Shown here: piece by piece, positions 1 through 7,056 of the stretch
Layout: every line of letters begins with the position of its first letter
How positions within the stretch are numbered: the stretch's first letter is position 1
DNA from: Smithella sp. UBA2180
GTDB taxonomy: Bacteria; Desulfobacterota; Syntrophia; Syntrophales; Smithellaceae
Assembly: GCA_002327415.1 (NCBI GenBank)
Contig: DCVU01000151.1
Span: forward strand, 1 to 14,216
Length of the DNA stretch: 14,216 nucleotides
Direction of reading: 5' to 3'
The notes under the pieces: model-generated
What the model was told of the DNA's origin: nothing
The model's input: only the letters and a program-made list of their open reading frames with translations
Databases searched by the model: none
Made by a program: the position numbers and the translations under genes

Positions 1-105
1 AAAATATATGTAAGTGAAGTGGTCGGAGTATTTGCGCTGTATGCAGTTTTGATGGCTCTGTTCACCAGCCCTGTTATTGAAGCAGTGAAGACCATGGTTT
101 CTTAA
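1..105 (+). CDS. C-terminal end of an unidentified membrane protein (partial)
   Basis: Frame 1 is open from the window edge to a TAA at 103-105 and gives 34 residues. They contain a continuous hydrophobic stretch (about VVGVFALYAVLMALFTSPVI) typical of a last transmembrane helix, followed by a short polar tail ending KTMVS. A rho-independent terminator follows 84 bp later, as expected for the end of a real transcription unit. The family cannot be named from so short a fragment; an inner-membrane transporter or a small membrane subunit is plausible, but that is inference. Confidence 0.55.
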   Translation, partial: KIYVSEVVGVFALYAVLMALFTSPVIEAVKTMVS

Positions 106-161
106 CGAGTGTAAAAAAAATATAGAGAACAAGAAATGGCAAAATAGATATAACCGCTACG

Positions 162-182
162 ACAAACACATGATCTGTTTGT
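162..182 (+). other. Stem-loop just upstream of the terminator
   Basis: ACAAACA (162-168) and TGTTTGT (176-182) are perfect 7-base inverted repeats around a 7-base loop. The structure sits in the 3' untranslated part of the first transcript, six bases before the terminator stem. It may stabilise the 3' end or may be chance. Confidence 0.35.
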
Positions 183-188
183 TACATG

Positions 189-223
189 CCCCCTCAAGGC
201 TTGCATGGATTGAGGGGGTTTTT
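189..223 (+). terminator. Rho-independent terminator of the first gene
   Basis: CCCCCTCAA (189-197) pairs perfectly with TTGAGGGGG (210-218) around a 12-base loop and is followed at once by TTTTT (219-223). A GC-rich 9-bp stem with a U tract is a textbook intrinsic terminator for the membrane-protein transcript that ends at 105. Confidence 0.9.
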
Positions 224-366
224 ATTATCTTAAAGAACTATCTTACTAACAAATAATTTTTAAAAGTCTTGACTTTGTAAATTACTATTCGAAAGGTGCA
301 ACAGTGAATTAAGAAGTCTTGGTCGGTAAACATGGGCTATGTTATTTATTTTTTTCATTCATTCAC

Positions 367-408
367 AAAGATATTTGCTATGTTGGGTAAAATTTAAAAG
401 ATATTTGC
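367..408 (+). repeat. Pair of 12-bp direct repeats upstream of a promoter
   Basis: AAAGATATTTGC occurs at 367-378 and again at 397-408. The 30-bp period is close to three helical turns, and the second copy ends two bases before the -35 box TTGACA. Identical boxes on the same DNA face just upstream of -35 are what a tandem activator (or repressor) site looks like. The regulator is unknown. Confidence 0.5.
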
Positions 409-410
409 CA

Positions 411-439
411 TTGACACAATATTGCTTTTTCTTTATGCT
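411..439 (+). promoter_or_regulatory. Sigma-70-type promoter for the 99-aa protein / phosphomannomutase operon
   Basis: A perfect -35 TTGACA (411-416), a 17-bp spacer and a -10 TATGCT (434-439, 4 of 6 to consensus) lie 49 bp upstream of the start codon at 489. A second AT box TATAAT at 445-450 is not correctly spaced from this -35. No other start signal is seen between here and the phosphomannomutase, so both genes are probably co-transcribed. Confidence 0.65.
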
Positions 440-488
440 ACCTTTATAATAATATATTATAAAAATCTAAAAGGAGTTAATAAGGAAG

Positions 489-788
489 ATGTCTTATTTA
501 GGTAACAAAAATGGACCAAGGGAATCTGAGATACTTGAGAGATTAGGTCCGGATTATTTTGGAATCACTTCTGAAGCACTTGAAAATGAAATTTCTCACA
601 ATCGTTTGGCTGAAAGCAGAGGAGAGGTTGTCCATGTCAAAATTGATGAAAAAGGCGACCCTTTTATAATTTTCAGTTCGACCGATAAGAAGGAAAAACG
701 GTTTTATTTAATAAAGGAAGGGTATAACTTGCGTGGCAATGTATTGTGCCTTAATATGAATGGTGAAAGACAAGTAATGAAATTTTAA
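489..788 (+). CDS. Small protein of unknown function (99 aa)
   Basis: I do not recognise the family. The product is 99 residues, soluble, with no signal peptide, membrane segment or cysteine motif. The first half is acidic and helical in character (PRESEILERLG near residues 10-20). The second half looks beta-rich, with alternating hydrophobic residues (VVHVKIDEKGDPFIIF, then RFYLIKEGYN). The start ATG has AAGGAG 12 bases upstream and GGAAG immediately before it, and lies downstream of a strong promoter, so it is likely a real gene. Its stop is 21 bp before the preferred phosphomannomutase start, which suggests a shared mRNA and possibly a related role in sugar-nucleotide metabolism or its regulation; that link is inference only. 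Confidence 0.7.
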   Translation: MSYLGNKNGPRESEILERLGPDYFGITSEALENEISHNRLAESRGEVVHVKIDEKGDPFIIFSSTDKKEKRFYLIKEGYNLRGNVLCLNMNGERQVMKF

Positions 789-809
789 TTGTGTGGAGTT
801 TGCAGAATC

Positions 810-2213
810 GTGAAAAAGACGATGTTTCGGGAATATGACATACGCGGACGGGTAAACAATGAAGAATTAAATCCTCAATCCGTAGAATTAATAGCTAAAG
901 CTTTTGGAACATATATACAACGAGTGAACAAATATGCCATGGCCATAGTAGGTTACGATAGCAGAAAGTGTTCACCTGATTTTAGAGATGCTATCGTGAA
1001 GGGTTTGAACGCTGTCGGATGTACGAGCGTGGACATCGGAATGGTCACTTCGCCTATCTTATATTTTTCTCAATATCTATTGGGAATTACTGCTGGCATC
1101 ATGATAACAGGAAGTCACAATCCAGATGGCTGGAGTGGCTTCAAATTGGCAAACGGTTTATCCTCTACACTTCTTAGCAACGATATTCAGAAAATTTATG
1201 AAATCGCTGTCAAAGAAGATTTTAACGTGGGACATGGGACAACATTCAAATTCGACCAAATCAAGGAAGCGTATATTTCCGCCCTTAAATGGCGAGTGAA
1301 GCCCGGCCGTAGGCTTAAGATAGTTATTGATGCCGGTAATGGTACTGCTGGTCTTTTTGCTCCAGCATTATTTCGCGCTGCAGGTTTTGACGTGGTCGAG
1401 GTATTCTGTGAGCTCGATCCCAGTTTCCCGAATCACTTTCCTGATCCGGCAGAAATTGATACTTTGGAAATGCTTAGAAATAAAACTATTGAAAGCAAAG
1501 CCGATATCGGAATGGCATTTGATGGTGACGGTGACCGACTCGGAGTTTTAGATGAAAAAGGAAATATTGTAACCGCAGATCGAGTTCTTATTTTTCTTGC
1601 CAGGCAGATTTTGGAGAAGAAAAAGAATGCAAAGATAGTCTTTGACGTCAAGTGCACAAGAGCTTTGATTGAAGATATCGAGGAGAGAGGCGGAATTCCT
1701 ATAATGTGGAAGACTGGTCATTCTTATATCAAACGAAAAGTTTATGAAGAAAAAGCTGACCTTGGCGGCGAACAGAGTGGGCATATTTTTGTTGTAGACA
1801 ACTATTATGCTTTTGACGATGGGCTTTATGCTGGGTTAAGGCTCGCCGAGTATTTGTCAAATCAGGCACAACCCTTTTCTGTGCTTATGAAAACGATTAG
1901 ACAATATCTAAGTTCGCCTAATATGCAGGTCCACTGCCCTGATGATAAAAAGTATACCGTAGTTGATAGGCTGGTTGAGGAATTCAAGAAAGAATATGGC
2001 GAGAAAAACGTCAACGACATCAACGGTGCGAGAGTAAATTTCGGCGACGGATGGGGGTTGATCCGCGCTTCATCGAATATTCCTGCGCTTGTGGTGATGC
2101 TGGAGGCAACGACTAAAGAAGAATATCTTAATATAAAAAATTTATTAAAGGATAAACTCGAAAAGTTTCCGGAGGTAGGGAAGGAATGGAAGAATGATGT
2201 TGATCCGTTTTAA
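810..2213 (+). CDS. manB: Phosphomannomutase / phosphoglucomutase (alpha-D-phosphohexomutase family)
   Basis: This cytoplasmic enzyme interconverts hexose-6-phosphate and hexose-1-phosphate, supplying GDP-mannose or UDP-glucose type precursors for LPS and exopolysaccharide. Numbered from GTG 810 (467 aa, the usual length for bacterial AlgC/ManB), all four signature loops are present. They are the FREYDIRG N-terminus, the catalytic phosphoserine loop TGSHNP at 100-105 (Ser102), the Mg-binding loop DGDGDR at 238-243 and the sugar-recognition loop GEQSGH at 320-325. The C-terminal phosphate-binding segment is RASSNIPAL near 420-428, with Asn where Thr is common. The frame is open back to TTG 789, but GTG 810 has GGAG 11 bases upstream and matches family N-termini; ATG 822 is a third option. 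Whether it prefers mannose or glucose cannot be told from sequence alone. It converges on the next gene with only 7 bp between stops. Confidence 0.95.
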   Translation: MKKTMFREYDIRGRVNNEELNPQSVELIAKAFGTYIQRVNKYAMAIVGYDSRKCSPDFRDAIVKGLNAVGCTSVDIGMVTSPILYFSQYLLGITAGIMITGSHNPDGWSGFKLANGLSSTLLSNDIQKIYEIAVKEDFNVGHGTTFKFDQIKEAYISALKWRVKPGRRLKIVIDAGNGTAGLFAPALFRAAGFDVVEVFCELDPSFPNHFPDPAEIDTLEMLRNKTIESKADIGMAFDGDGDRLGVLDEKGNIVTADRVLIFLARQILEKKKNAKIVFDVKCTRALIEDIEERGGIPIMWKTGHSYIKRKVYEEKADLGGEQSGHIFVVDNYYAFDDGLYAGLRLAEYLSNQAQPFSVLMKTIRQYLSSPNMQVHCPDDKKYTVVDRLVEEFKKEYGEKNVNDINGARVNFGDGWGLIRASSNIPALVVMLEATTKEEYLNIKNLLKDKLEKFPEVGKEWKNDVDPF

Positions 2214-2220
2214 AACCACG

Positions 2221-3444
2221 CTATTTGCGGATAACCCACAAAGGGCTGCTGTGTGCAACAAATCTTCGATTCCTATCTATTAGTTCAACAAAGCAGAAAG
2301 CGGTTTGCCCTTTAGAAGGAGGAGAGATTCGATATTCAAGAACAGTATCAGGCTTATACCTGTATGTCATTTCTTTTATGTTAGTGTTTCCGGAAACACC
2401 TTGATAAATACGCACTTCTTCAACCTCAATGCCCGAAGCCTGGATGAATAAATGTTTTGGACTTGATATTGATAACGTATCGCCCATCGAATCGCCGTCT
2501 TCGGTTAAAATTCCAAGGTAAAGTTTCGGGGAAAAGGATCCATAAAATCTTCTCTTTCGTATCTGAGAAAATAAATTTTTCTTATTTAGTTTGTTGTTCG
2601 ATGATTTTGAATCAGGCGGTATAACTATTGTGAAGCCAAGTGGAAATTCTCCATAAGAGATACTTCCCCAGTTCGGCCAACAGTTATCAGGGTTATACAT
2701 CGCTCCAACCTTCCAGCCCTTTTGCAGGGCTAGAATAAATTCATTCAAGAAGAAAAATTGATGACGTGCGTAAGAGGCGCCATTCCATATCTCCAAACCA
2801 ACCATTGATTCAATAGCATCTGCGTATAATTCAAGCCTGTTGAAATTATCACCTTTTCCTTCCGGCCACTCTTTTGGATGTGCAAATATGCCCATTCCTG
2901 ACGGTGCTTTATGGATATATTGATAAACTTCATGAAGTTCCAAAGTGTTCTTAATATCATGTTCACCCTGGAGAGGGGCAATATAGGGCGCATTATATAC
3001 TACAATATCTCCAAATCCATCAATGTGCCCCTTGTAATTTTTTCTGTCTTTAAACTCGATCTTATCTTGTGATGAAAGATCATAATAATTTATGCTCTTT
3101 CCGTATTCAAAGCCTGATAATGCAAGAAAGTTTTCAGTCGTGAATCGCTCAGCGCTTTTCAGCGCCATTCGTTCCCAAAGTTGTGCACACTCCATAAGTT
3201 CCTTTTTGGGATATATGGATTTTACCCATCTCACAGGATCAAAATTATAGTCTGTTATCCCCCATGCGGAAAGGCCCGCTTCTTTTGCCATTAAAAAAGC
3301 CTGTGAAGCATAATTGTCAAAATATTCATCGGGGTATTTCGGGAAACCTATTTCTGAAGATTCATTTGTTTTTACGAAATGGGAATGCAGTCCTGTGACC
3401 CAGATGCTCGATGGCAAGATATTTTCTGTAGAAGCAAGTGGCAA
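2221..3444 (-). CDS. PHP-domain metal-dependent hydrolase of the CehA/McbA type
   Basis: The 407-aa product reads as a PHP (polymerase and histidinol phosphatase) phosphoesterase-type hydrolase. Residues 18-22 give the HxH metal motif (H20, H22). Further candidate ligands are D65 in GITDY, E113 in SGFEYG, H140, H189 in FAHP and E218 in LEIWNG. Around 292-323 the pattern FSQIRKRRFYGSF...DSMGDTL matches the junction to the beta-sandwich C-terminal domain of CehA/McbA proteins, and AHSSPLWV at the end fits their last strand. Two usual ligands look altered: TDH is TDY, and the late DxH is NPDN. No signal peptide is seen, so it should be cytoplasmic. The start is TTG 3444, with GAGGGG 8 bases upstream lying inside the last codons of the preceding gene, so translation is probably coupled. 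The substrate is unknown; CehA is a carbaryl hydrolase, but the family is broad. Confidence 0.8.
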   Translation of the reverse strand: MPLASTENILPSSIWVTGLHSHFVKTNESSEIGFPKYPDEYFDNYASQAFLMAKEAGLSAWGITDYNFDPVRWVKSIYPKKELMECAQLWERMALKSAERFTTENFLALSGFEYGKSINYYDLSSQDKIEFKDRKNYKGHIDGFGDIVVYNAPYIAPLQGEHDIKNTLELHEVYQYIHKAPSGMGIFAHPKEWPEGKGDNFNRLELYADAIESMVGLEIWNGASYARHQFFFLNEFILALQKGWKVGAMYNPDNCWPNWGSISYGEFPLGFTIVIPPDSKSSNNKLNKKNLFSQIRKRRFYGSFSPKLYLGILTEDGDSMGDTLSISSPKHLFIQASGIEVEEVRIYQGVSGNTNIKEMTYRYKPDTVLEYRISPPSKGQTAFCFVELIDRNRRFVAHSSPLWVIRK

Positions 3445-3448
3445 TTTT

Positions 3449-6313
3449 TTAACCCCTCAGAGCCTTATAAACGTTGATGTTATCGTCATAACGATTACAC
3501 ATGATGTTTTTGCAATCTTCGGCTGGTTTAATTCCTTTTTCGAAATATAGTTTGCCACAACATTTTAGTCTTTCCGGATTTGTAAGGAATTGCCTCAATC
3601 CGCCACTTTTTAGGTCCAGGTCAATCTGAAATTTAGGATCTGAGCGACGATATGCGCAAAGGATGATCTTACCTTCATCGATCGGTGATATAACCACTCG
3701 GTAGAGAGATGAATAACATAAGAGGTCTTGGGGTTTCTCTTGTTTTAAGATATCAGTCTCAAGATAGTCCACAAACCATTCTGGACATATGATTTTTATT
3801 TTATCATGATTTTTCATTTCTTTGATTTGTGCTTTAATCGATGTACGTTGCTCAGTATTCAATGATATTTCTGTAGCACTTTTATCGGTCATGGGGCGTA
3901 TGTGGAAGACACGTGCACCGATTTCCGTGGCTTTCTCAAACGCATTCTTTAGCTGATTATAGTTCTTTTCTCCAACAAGAAAAGAATACTCACAATAGAC
4001 GTTTTGATTTGCAAGTTCCTTAAAACGATTAGTAATAAATCCAAGCGTCGCTTTGTTTTCTTCACATGTTCCATCATCTATGCCTTTTCTTATTCCGTGA
4101 ATTTCAGAATAAGTTTTTTCATTAGCGGCATCAATTGAAAAACGGCAATCAATATAATCGGCTACTTTTACAATGGCATCAAATTTTTGTTGATCATGTA
4201 AATAATAGCCATTAGAAACTAGACGCAGATGGAACCCCATGCCTGCCGCCGCAATTAATACCTTATGAAAATCAGGATGTGCCATCGGTTCGCCCCCATA
4301 AAGCCTGATATCTTTGACACCAAATTCTTTAAGTTCATAAAGTATAGTCAATATGTCATCAAATTTGAATTCTGCTTCTTTCTTTTTTAAGTCGCCTTCA
4401 ATACAGTGGGAACAATGATAAGGGCATTTACTTGTAAGATCCATGTGAACGCTCTGTAACTGAAGTTGGCTAATCTTCTCAGAGATGATATTTTTATCAG
4501 ATTTCTTTTCAGTTAGAAAATCTCTCATCTTAACAAGTGAAGAAAAAGTGTTCCAACTCATTTCCGAATTGAGCGATCCAGTGAAACTTTCGTCAAGCGA
4601 CCTAAAATGGAGAACTTGTATTTCGTCTAAATTCGTTTTTTCCTCATGGGTTGTAATATCAAAAACAATCTCGAAATATTCAATATTGGAAATGTTTTTA
4701 CCTACTTTGGATAATAAATCATTCAATTTATAAGAATCATTGATTATCTCTATGGCCGCAATTGTGGCCGGTTTGTGAATTCCACCGGCAATAAAAATGA
4801 TCCCATCCCCCTTCTCTCTCTCCGGATGTGGACATCGAACTATGACGCCTATATCCTTTTTCGTTCCGTCTTCGTATGCAGAGTATCCGTATATTCCGTC
4901 GATTAAAACTTGTTGAAATTCAACTTGTTTATTAAGATTATGGGCCTTTTCTTTCATGCCTGGAAGCCAAGCAAAGCTTACCCCTATATTTTTCATCCTC
5001 TGCTTGAGAACCATTTGCAACATGGCTTGGGTGTAACAGTTATAGCCTCCTGAATCGATACAAAATATATGTGAATGTTTAAGATACTCCTTTATATTTT
5101 GATCGATTTTTTCGTCTTTAGAAAAATCAAAACCTTCACCCGGCTCTTTGCCCGGTGCTTGATGCGTAGTAAATGTGACATTGTGTTTACTTAGAAGATT
5201 GATCAGGGTTGCAAACGTTGGTTCTTCCTCAGGGGAACTTTGGGAACAATGATAACTTAACATAATATTTTGAGGAATTGTATTTCCAAATAAGAATTTT
5301 TTTATGTCATATGGTGGAGCATCAATTTCCCACTGTTTTCCTGGTGTGCCTGGTGTAATTGAATAACACCATCTGCCTTCCTTATCACTATCCGCCACCC
5401 ATTCACCATCCCATTTATTTGATATATCTTTTCTGTCAAAGCGGCGTCTGTATAAATAGACTTTTTCATTACCATCAAGGACAATGATTTGATATTGGTA
5501 TAAATCAGCGTTGCTTTCTTTTAGACCGCCCGTTTTGCAAGACCCTGTTGAAGTAATAAGAAATTTTCTTTCTTCTTTTAATGTTATCCATTGCTCCATA
5601 TCCCCCCTGTGTAAATGTCCGTGCAAGATCATTTCAATTCCTAGGTCCTCAATATCTTTCTTGATTGATGACCAGTTTTCAATGGCGTCATGATCGTCTT
5701 TTTGTCTAAAACAGCTATGATGAAATAGAGCAATTCTTCGTGTATATTCTTTATATTTTTTATTGACATCTTCTTTTATCTTTTGTAGATCAGCTACCTT
5801 TAACTCGCCGCCCTTATTTGGCTTGTTCTTAGACACATTAACAGCTGAATTCAAACCAATAAAAAGAATTTTCTGTTCGTTGATTGTAAGAGGATAGAGA
5901 GAATCATGACGTTCTGCTGCCGTATTAAGTAGAAGTTTATTCTCACTATCATAAAAGTTACGAATAAAATCTCCATAATGAGAAAATCTACCTGTGAAAT
6001 CTCTACTTTCCCAAGAAACATCATGATTGCCGGGTACCAATACTATATTGCTCTTCTCTGTTTTTAATTTCTCAGACAGTGTGTTCAGAAATTTTATAGC
6101 GGCATTATAATTGTTTGTTGAAGGTTTATTCGCTATATCTCCTGTTACAGCGATAACATCAATTTTTTCAATCTTGGGCGCACCTGAATTACCTTGCAAG
6201 TGGTGATAGTTATCTTGTAATAACTCAACATCTTTTATGAGTTTTTTTGCAAGATTATCTGATTCTGAATCAATATGTAAGTCCGACAAGTGTAATATTG
6301 TGACTTTCGACAT
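3449..6313 (-). CDS. Metallophosphoesterase - unknown domain - radical SAM/SPASM fusion protein
   Basis: This is a 954-aa multidomain protein. Residues 1-290 form a calcineurin-like metallophosphoesterase with every motif intact: SDLH (D11, H13), GD (D59), GNHD (N96, H97), FHH (H198/H199) and HGHLH (H231-H235). Residues about 345-575 are a domain I cannot name, with a strand-like NIMLSYHCSQSS start and a later IIFIAGGIHKPATIAA segment. Residues 620-815 are a radical SAM barrel with CxxxCxxC at C630/C634/C637 and GGEP at 673-676. The C-terminus carries C866, C886, C918, C919, C934 and C939, an arrangement like a SPASM/twitch auxiliary Fe-S domain. No signal peptide or membrane segment is seen, so it should be cytoplasmic and oxygen-sensitive. 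ATG 6313 has AGGA at good spacing. It is the first gene of a two-gene unit with the PHP hydrolase, 4 bp apart. A role in nucleotide or peptide modification, possibly defence, is inference. Confidence 0.85.
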   Translation of the reverse strand: MSKVTILHLSDLHIDSESDNLAKKLIKDVELLQDNYHHLQGNSGAPKIEKIDVIAVTGDIANKPSTNNYNAAIKFLNTLSEKLKTEKSNIVLVPGNHDVSWESRDFTGRFSHYGDFIRNFYDSENKLLLNTAAERHDSLYPLTINEQKILFIGLNSAVNVSKNKPNKGGELKVADLQKIKEDVNKKYKEYTRRIALFHHSCFRQKDDHDAIENWSSIKKDIEDLGIEMILHGHLHRGDMEQWITLKEERKFLITSTGSCKTGGLKESNADLYQYQIIVLDGNEKVYLYRRRFDRKDISNKWDGEWVADSDKEGRWCYSITPGTPGKQWEIDAPPYDIKKFLFGNTIPQNIMLSYHCSQSSPEEEPTFATLINLLSKHNVTFTTHQAPGKEPGEGFDFSKDEKIDQNIKEYLKHSHIFCIDSGGYNCYTQAMLQMVLKQRMKNIGVSFAWLPGMKEKAHNLNKQVEFQQVLIDGIYGYSAYEDGTKKDIGVIVRCPHPEREKGDGIIFIAGGIHKPATIAAIEIINDSYKLNDLLSKVGKNISNIEYFEIVFDITTHEEKTNLDEIQVLHFRSLDESFTGSLNSEMSWNTFSSLVKMRDFLTEKKSDKNIISEKISQLQLQSVHMDLTSKCPYHCSHCIEGDLKKKEAEFKFDDILTILYELKEFGVKDIRLYGGEPMAHPDFHKVLIAAAGMGFHLRLVSNGYYLHDQQKFDAIVKVADYIDCRFSIDAANEKTYSEIHGIRKGIDDGTCEENKATLGFITNRFKELANQNVYCEYSFLVGEKNYNQLKNAFEKATEIGARVFHIRPMTDKSATEISLNTEQRTSIKAQIKEMKNHDKIKIICPEWFVDYLETDILKQEKPQDLLCYSSLYRVVISPIDEGKIILCAYRRSDPKFQIDLDLKSGGLRQFLTNPERLKCCGKLYFEKGIKPAEDCKNIMCNRYDDNINVYKALRG

Positions 6314-6315
6314 AC

Positions 6316-6332
6316 TTAATATCCTATATTAA
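6316..6332 (-). promoter_or_regulatory. Perfect palindrome enclosing the Shine-Dalgarno of the fusion gene
   Basis: On the minus strand TTAATAT-AGG-ATATTAA is a perfect 7-bp inverted repeat. Its 3-base centre is the core of the ribosome binding site for the gene starting at 6313. It could be a repressor operator or an RNA hairpin presenting or hiding the SD. About 45 bp further upstream lies another palindrome, CTTTG-A-CAAAG (6368-6378). No well-spaced -35/-10 pair was found nearby. Confidence 0.4.
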
Positions 6333-6420
6333 ATTATTAGTTAGTGGCTCAAACCACCGAGGCGGTACTTTGTCAAAGAGTAAATTTGGGTGAACCTACT
6401 CAGAATTTATCTGCTTCTAG

Positions 6421-6642
6421 CATTTAAATCTAATTTTTTCAAAGGGAATTCGAGGTATTTTGGGAAAGATCCTTCTGGACATAATGAGATATGTGAATCA
6501 CAATTGGGGAACGAAAGCCATTAATGAGATCACGCCCTACTGGATCCAGAGCAGAATACTTGCCGGACAATAGACTGTTAGCTATGTAAACGTAACCCAA
6601 CGCTTTCGACCGCTCGCCCCCTGTACATTGCCAATGGCAACA
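6421..6642 (+). pseudogene. Possible remnant of a tyrosine recombinase (integrase) core-binding domain
   Basis: Within the 455-bp gap between the fusion gene and the zinc-ribbon gene, the frame at 6421-6573 reads MRYVNHNWGTKAINEITPYW and then IQSRILAGQ, followed by an in-frame TAG. The same frame then gives TVSYVNVTQRFR and ends at TAA 6640-6642. The order Y-x-N..WG-x-K-x-I-x-EITPY-x-I...TVS-x-VN resembles the start of phage-type integrases (fGdk.l.eITp..I......spaTvN). There is no start codon with an RBS, there is a mid-frame stop and no catalytic R..HxxR..Y follows, so if real it is dead. The rest of the gap (6333-6420, 6643-6768) shows only short palindromes such as TTGCCAATGGCAA at 6628-6640. 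Confidence 0.3.
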
Positions 6643-6768
6643 TAATGATTGCCGGCATCATATCATTTTGGTCAGTAATGATTTCTGTTTGAAAGGAAGT
6701 GACAAATAAGAATTACCCGATAGTTGACTATTTGCATTATCTATTTGATCCACTATTGAATCTTTCAA

Positions 6769-6972
6769 TTAATGACAAGAACATCCGGGAGAGCAGGAGG
6801 TAGATGAACACGATGAACAATTTGATTTTCCGCCGGCAAATACGGACATCACTTTTTGAGGTTTTTTTGCTCCGCATTTAGGGCAGGAAAGGCCTTTTTC
6901 TTCCGCCGGTGAAAAAATCAAACTTTCAAATATCTTTTTGCATTTTTTACATCGGAATTCGTAAATAGGCAT
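6769..6972 (-). CDS. FmdB-family zinc ribbon protein
   Basis: A 67-aa protein beginning MPIYEFRCKKCKKIFE with a second pair CPKCGAKKPQKV, the classic FmdB/CxxC_CxxC-SSSS zinc ribbon (C8/C11 and C30/C33 bind Zn). The C-terminal tail is rich in Ser and Cys (six Cys in the last 17 residues), which is common in this family and may bind further metal or be redox-active. FmdB was first linked to amide-inducible genes in Methylophilus, but most members have no proven role. The ATG at 6972 has AAGGAT 8 bases upstream and a separate promoter at 7002-7029, so it can be expressed independently of the protease gene upstream. Confidence 0.9.
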   Translation of the reverse strand: MPIYEFRCKKCKKIFESLIFSPAEEKGLSCPKCGAKKPQKVMSVFAGGKSNCSSCSSTSCSPGCSCH

Positions 6973-7001
6973 TTGTTGTTATCCTTAATTAATTTTTTTA
7001 T

Positions 7002-7029
7002 AGAATATACAGGAATTCAATAATGTCAA
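7002..7029 (-). promoter_or_regulatory. Promoter for the FmdB-family gene
   Basis: Read on the minus strand, TTGACA (7029-7024) is followed after 16 bp by TATTCT (7007-7002), 30 bp before the ATG. The -35 is perfect; the -10 matches 4 of 6. Just upstream, ATACAAT (7034-7040) and ATTGTAT (7051-7057) form a 7-bp inverted repeat that reaches the protease stop codon and could serve as an operator. Confidence 0.5.
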
Positions 7030-7056
7030 GTCTATACAATTGTAATATTTATTGTA

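Larger units (their letters stand above)
224..488 (+). other. Non-coding leader region between terminator and the next operon
   Basis: No credible reading frame is seen on either strand here. The first 140 bp show nothing firm beyond two loosely similar blocks starting AAGTCTTG (around 264 and 312). The last 120 bp contain the direct repeats and the promoter listed separately, plus the ribosome binding site AAGGAG at 471-476 with a second purine run GGAAG touching the start codon at 489. Confidence 0.6.

Noticed and set aside
269..297. TTGACT at 269 as a second upstream promoter
   Set aside because: No -10-like hexamer at 15-19 bp downstream.
1327..1784. Overlapping frames on both strands inside the phosphohexomutase
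   Set aside because: They lie fully inside a gene whose catalytic motifs are all in the main frame.
3449..4440. Viperin-like identity for the radical SAM domain
   Set aside because: The motif context is SKCPYHCSHC with SPASM-like C-terminal cysteines, not the viperin pattern, and there is no adjacent nucleotide kinase.
6560..6670. 27-codon minus-strand frame (MMPAIIMLPLAMYRG...) considered as a possible peptide precursor for the radical SAM/SPASM enzyme
   Set aside because: No ribosome binding site, no leader/core pattern and it is simply antisense to the suspected integrase remnant.
6699..6803. Short plus-strand frame from GTG 6699 (34 aa, VTNKNYPIVDYLHYLF...)
   Set aside because: A purine run touches the start but at unsuitable spacing, and the end runs antisense into the clear zinc-ribbon gene. 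No recognisable family.
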